DNA of 7,061 nt from Flavobacteriaceae bacterium (GTDB lineage: Bacteria > Bacteroidota > Bacteroidia > Flavobacteriales > Weeksellaceae). The notes below the pieces were generated by a model. The model saw nothing but the letters and a program-made list of their open reading frames with translations. It did not search any database and was not told where the DNA came from. The stretch covers positions 1 to 7,061 of the forward strand of contig JAITOO010000063.1 of NCBI GenBank assembly GCA_031289875.1, in the 5' to 3' direction. Shown piece by piece: positions 6,305 through 7,061 of the stretch; position 1 is the stretch's first letter, and the number at the start of each line of letters is the position of its first letter. The position numbers were made by a program, and so were the translations under genes.

Positions 6305-6670
6305 ATGGAAAAAATCAAACTGAAAAACATAGAAATTTACGCTTTTCACGGATGTATGGAAGAAGAAGCGAAAATCGGGGGGCGCTACGTCGTAAACCTG
6401 ACCGTAACTTTGAATCTGAAAAAGGCGGGCAAATCCGACGATTTGCAGGACACGGTAAATTATGCCGTTTTGACCCAAATTGTCGTCAAACAGATGAAAA
6501 TCCGTTCACATTTGCTGGAACACGCCGCACAGCGGATTTTGGACAAAATCGGAGCAGAATGCAAAAAAATCGTCAAAGCCGAAATTTCTGTTGCCAAGAT
6601 AGCTCCGCCCGTAAACGCCAATGTAGAAGCGGCAAAAGTGATTTTTAAAAAGAAATTTAAACGGAAGTAG
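6305..6670 (+). CDS. folB: Dihydroneopterin aldolase
   Basis: A 121-residue enzyme of folate biosynthesis that cleaves 7,8-dihydroneopterin to 6-hydroxymethyl-7,8-dihydropterin and glycolaldehyde; the family forms an octamer in the cytoplasm. Family features in order: IEIYAFHGCMEEE (9-21) with the conserved Glu around E21, DTVNYAVL (49-56) with Y53, LLEHAAQRI (70-78) with pterin-anchoring E72, and the C-terminal VAKIAPPV with catalytic K98. These residues fall at nearly the same positions as E22, Y54, E74 and K100 of the Staphylococcus aureus enzyme. The usual K-P after the strand is K-I here. The ATG lies 3 bases after the metF stop, without a ribosome binding site, consistent with coupled translation. 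The related FolX epimerase is an alternative, but the context with metF favours FolB. The stop lies 46 bases before the tRNA gene. Confidence 0.93.
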   Translation: MEKIKLKNIEIYAFHGCMEEEAKIGGRYVVNLTVTLNLKKAGKSDDLQDTVNYAVLTQIVVKQMKIRSHLLEHAAQRILDKIGAECKKIVKAEISVAKIAPPVNANVEAAKVIFKKKFKRK

Positions 6671-6689
6671 AAAATTCGAAAAAAATTTA

Positions 6690-6697
6690 TATCTTTG
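6690..6697 (+). promoter_or_regulatory. -7 box of the tRNA-Cys gene
   Basis: TATCTTTG followed by CGCC is an exact TAnnTTTG element, placed so that transcription would start near 6704, about 13 bases before the mature tRNA. No clear TTTG lies at -33. It falls between the folB stop and the tRNA, so the tRNA can be transcribed independently of the folate operon. Confidence 0.6.
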
Positions 6698-6716
6698 CGC
6701 CTTTCAAACCCTTGTC

Positions 6717-6787
6717 GGTTCCGTGACCGAGCGGTTAGGTAGAGGTCTGCAAAACCTTGTACAGCGGTTCGAATCCGCTCGGAACCT
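6717..6787 (+). tRNA. tRNA-Cys (anticodon GCA)
   Basis: The whole cloverleaf can be folded by eye. Acceptor GGTTCCG (6717-6723) pairs fully with CGGAACC (6780-6786). The D-stem is ACC/GGT with loop GAGCGGTTA. The anticodon stem GAGGT/ACCTT includes one G-U pair and loop CTGCAAA, placing GCA at 6749-6751. The variable loop is GTAC, and the T-stem AGCGG/CCGCT encloses TTCGAAT. The discriminator base is T (U73), the known identity base for cysteine. The 3' CCA is not encoded (the next bases are CTCAA), so it must be added by tRNA nucleotidyltransferase. Confidence 0.97.
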
Positions 6788-6789
6788 CA

Positions 6790-6832
6790 AAAAATCTTCA
6801 ATTTGCCGACAGTGAGTAAATTGAGGATTTTT
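6790..6832 (+). terminator. Hairpin terminator downstream of tRNA-Cys
   Basis: The arms AAAAATCTTCAATTT (6790-6804) and AAATTGAGGATTTTT (6818-6832) form a 15-base-pair stem with one wobble pair around a 13-base loop. The 3' arm ends in a run of five T, and TTTT recurs at 6835-6838. Its position three bases after the tRNA fits Rho-independent termination of the tRNA transcript and any read-through from folB. The A-run on the left arm would let it work in both directions. Confidence 0.75.
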
Positions 6833-6839
6833 GGTTTTA

Positions 6840-6959
6840 TCGGGTGCATTCCAAAATTGTCGATGATTTACGGTTATGAAGATACTGGCTTTCAGGCAGA
6901 GTGGTGTGAGTGCCGCAGATTCCCCTCCAAAGGACAATGTCAATAACATAGTAATAAAA
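6840..6959. other. Non-coding spacer with a G+C-richer patch
   Basis: No reading frame of credible length or composition is found here. The stretch from about 6883 to 6933 is clearly richer in G+C than the A+T-rich DNA on either side, but it shows no RNA fold, repeat or protein homology that I can recognise. Confidence 0.4.
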
Positions 6960-7061
6960 TCAGATATATTTTTGATATTTTCCTTTTTTTGTTATTCTTG
7001 GATAGTGCCTCTTTTTCTTTCTTACAGGAATTATATGTTTACTTATTCGGCATAACAGTTT
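6960..7061 (-). CDS. Possible C-terminal end of a lysine/arginine-rich protein (partial)
   Basis: One minus-strand frame is open from the right edge to a TGA at 6960-6962, giving 33 residues that include PVRKKKRHYPR and TKKGKYQKY. The strongly basic tail with a YPR segment is reminiscent of the C-terminus of some DDE transposases, but this is an impression and not an identification. Codons such as AGA, AGG and ATA are frequent, unlike the metF-folB genes. Because only 34 codons are visible and the DNA is A+T-rich, it could equally be a chance open frame; no other frame across these bases is better. Confidence 0.2.
   Translation of the reverse strand, partial: KLLCRISKHIIPVRKKKRHYPRITKKGKYQKYI

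Noticed and set aside
6704..6949. An 81-codon minus-strand frame at the right end
   Set aside because: It runs through the complement of the tRNA-Cys gene and its terminator, which explain that DNA.
6983..7061. Hydrophobic plus-strand frame open to the right edge, with TTG codons as possible starts
   Set aside because: There is no ATG and no ribosome binding site, and its hydrophobicity follows from the T-rich strand.

Overview
The window looks like an ordinary chromosomal segment from a member of the Bacteroidota, probably Bacteroidales-like. Four things point there. Several intergenic regions carry TAnnTTTG boxes, the -7 element of the Bacteroidota primary sigma factor, some with a TTG/TTTG element about 18-21 bases upstream. 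Shine-Dalgarno sequences are essentially absent. The lipoprotein signal peptides and the A+T-rich spacers also fit. No genus can be named from the sequence alone.

Layout, left to right. An aldo/keto reductase on the minus strand runs off the left edge (1-644). A roughly 210-base spacer with divergent promoter signals separates it from a universal stress protein (858-1319). A second promoter region, containing a small dyad, precedes a two-gene unit: an NtrY-like membrane sensor histidine kinase (1484-2923) overlapping by 8 bases a TrmN6-type tRNA methyltransferase (2916-3611). This unit meets a YraN/UPF0102 gene (3614-3976, minus) tail to tail with only 2 bases between. Divergent from yraN is a short 53-residue lipoprotein gene (4059-4220, plus), which converges on a lipoprotein polysaccharide deacetylase of the NodB/CE4 type (4263-5183, minus). 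A divergent promoter region then leads to a folate/one-carbon pair, metF (5348-6301) and folB (6305-6670). A tRNA-Cys gene (6717-6787) with its own promoter box and a strong hairpin terminator follows. The last 220 bases hold no convincing complete gene; an open, lysine/arginine-rich minus-strand frame enters from the right edge.

Functionally the genes are mostly unrelated housekeeping or envelope functions. The clearest functional pairing is metF-folB, since both act on folate: FolB in tetrahydrofolate synthesis and MetF in making 5-methyl-THF for methionine. The kinase-methyltransferase overlap implies cotranscription, but no common pathway is evident. I see no CRISPR array, phage, toxin-antitoxin or defence module, and no evidence of an undescribed multi-gene system. 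The points most worth a second look are the small lipoprotein and its possible frameshifted continuation, the partnerless NtrY-like kinase with a dyad over its promoter, the atypical motif 3 of the deacetylase, and the compositionally different right edge.
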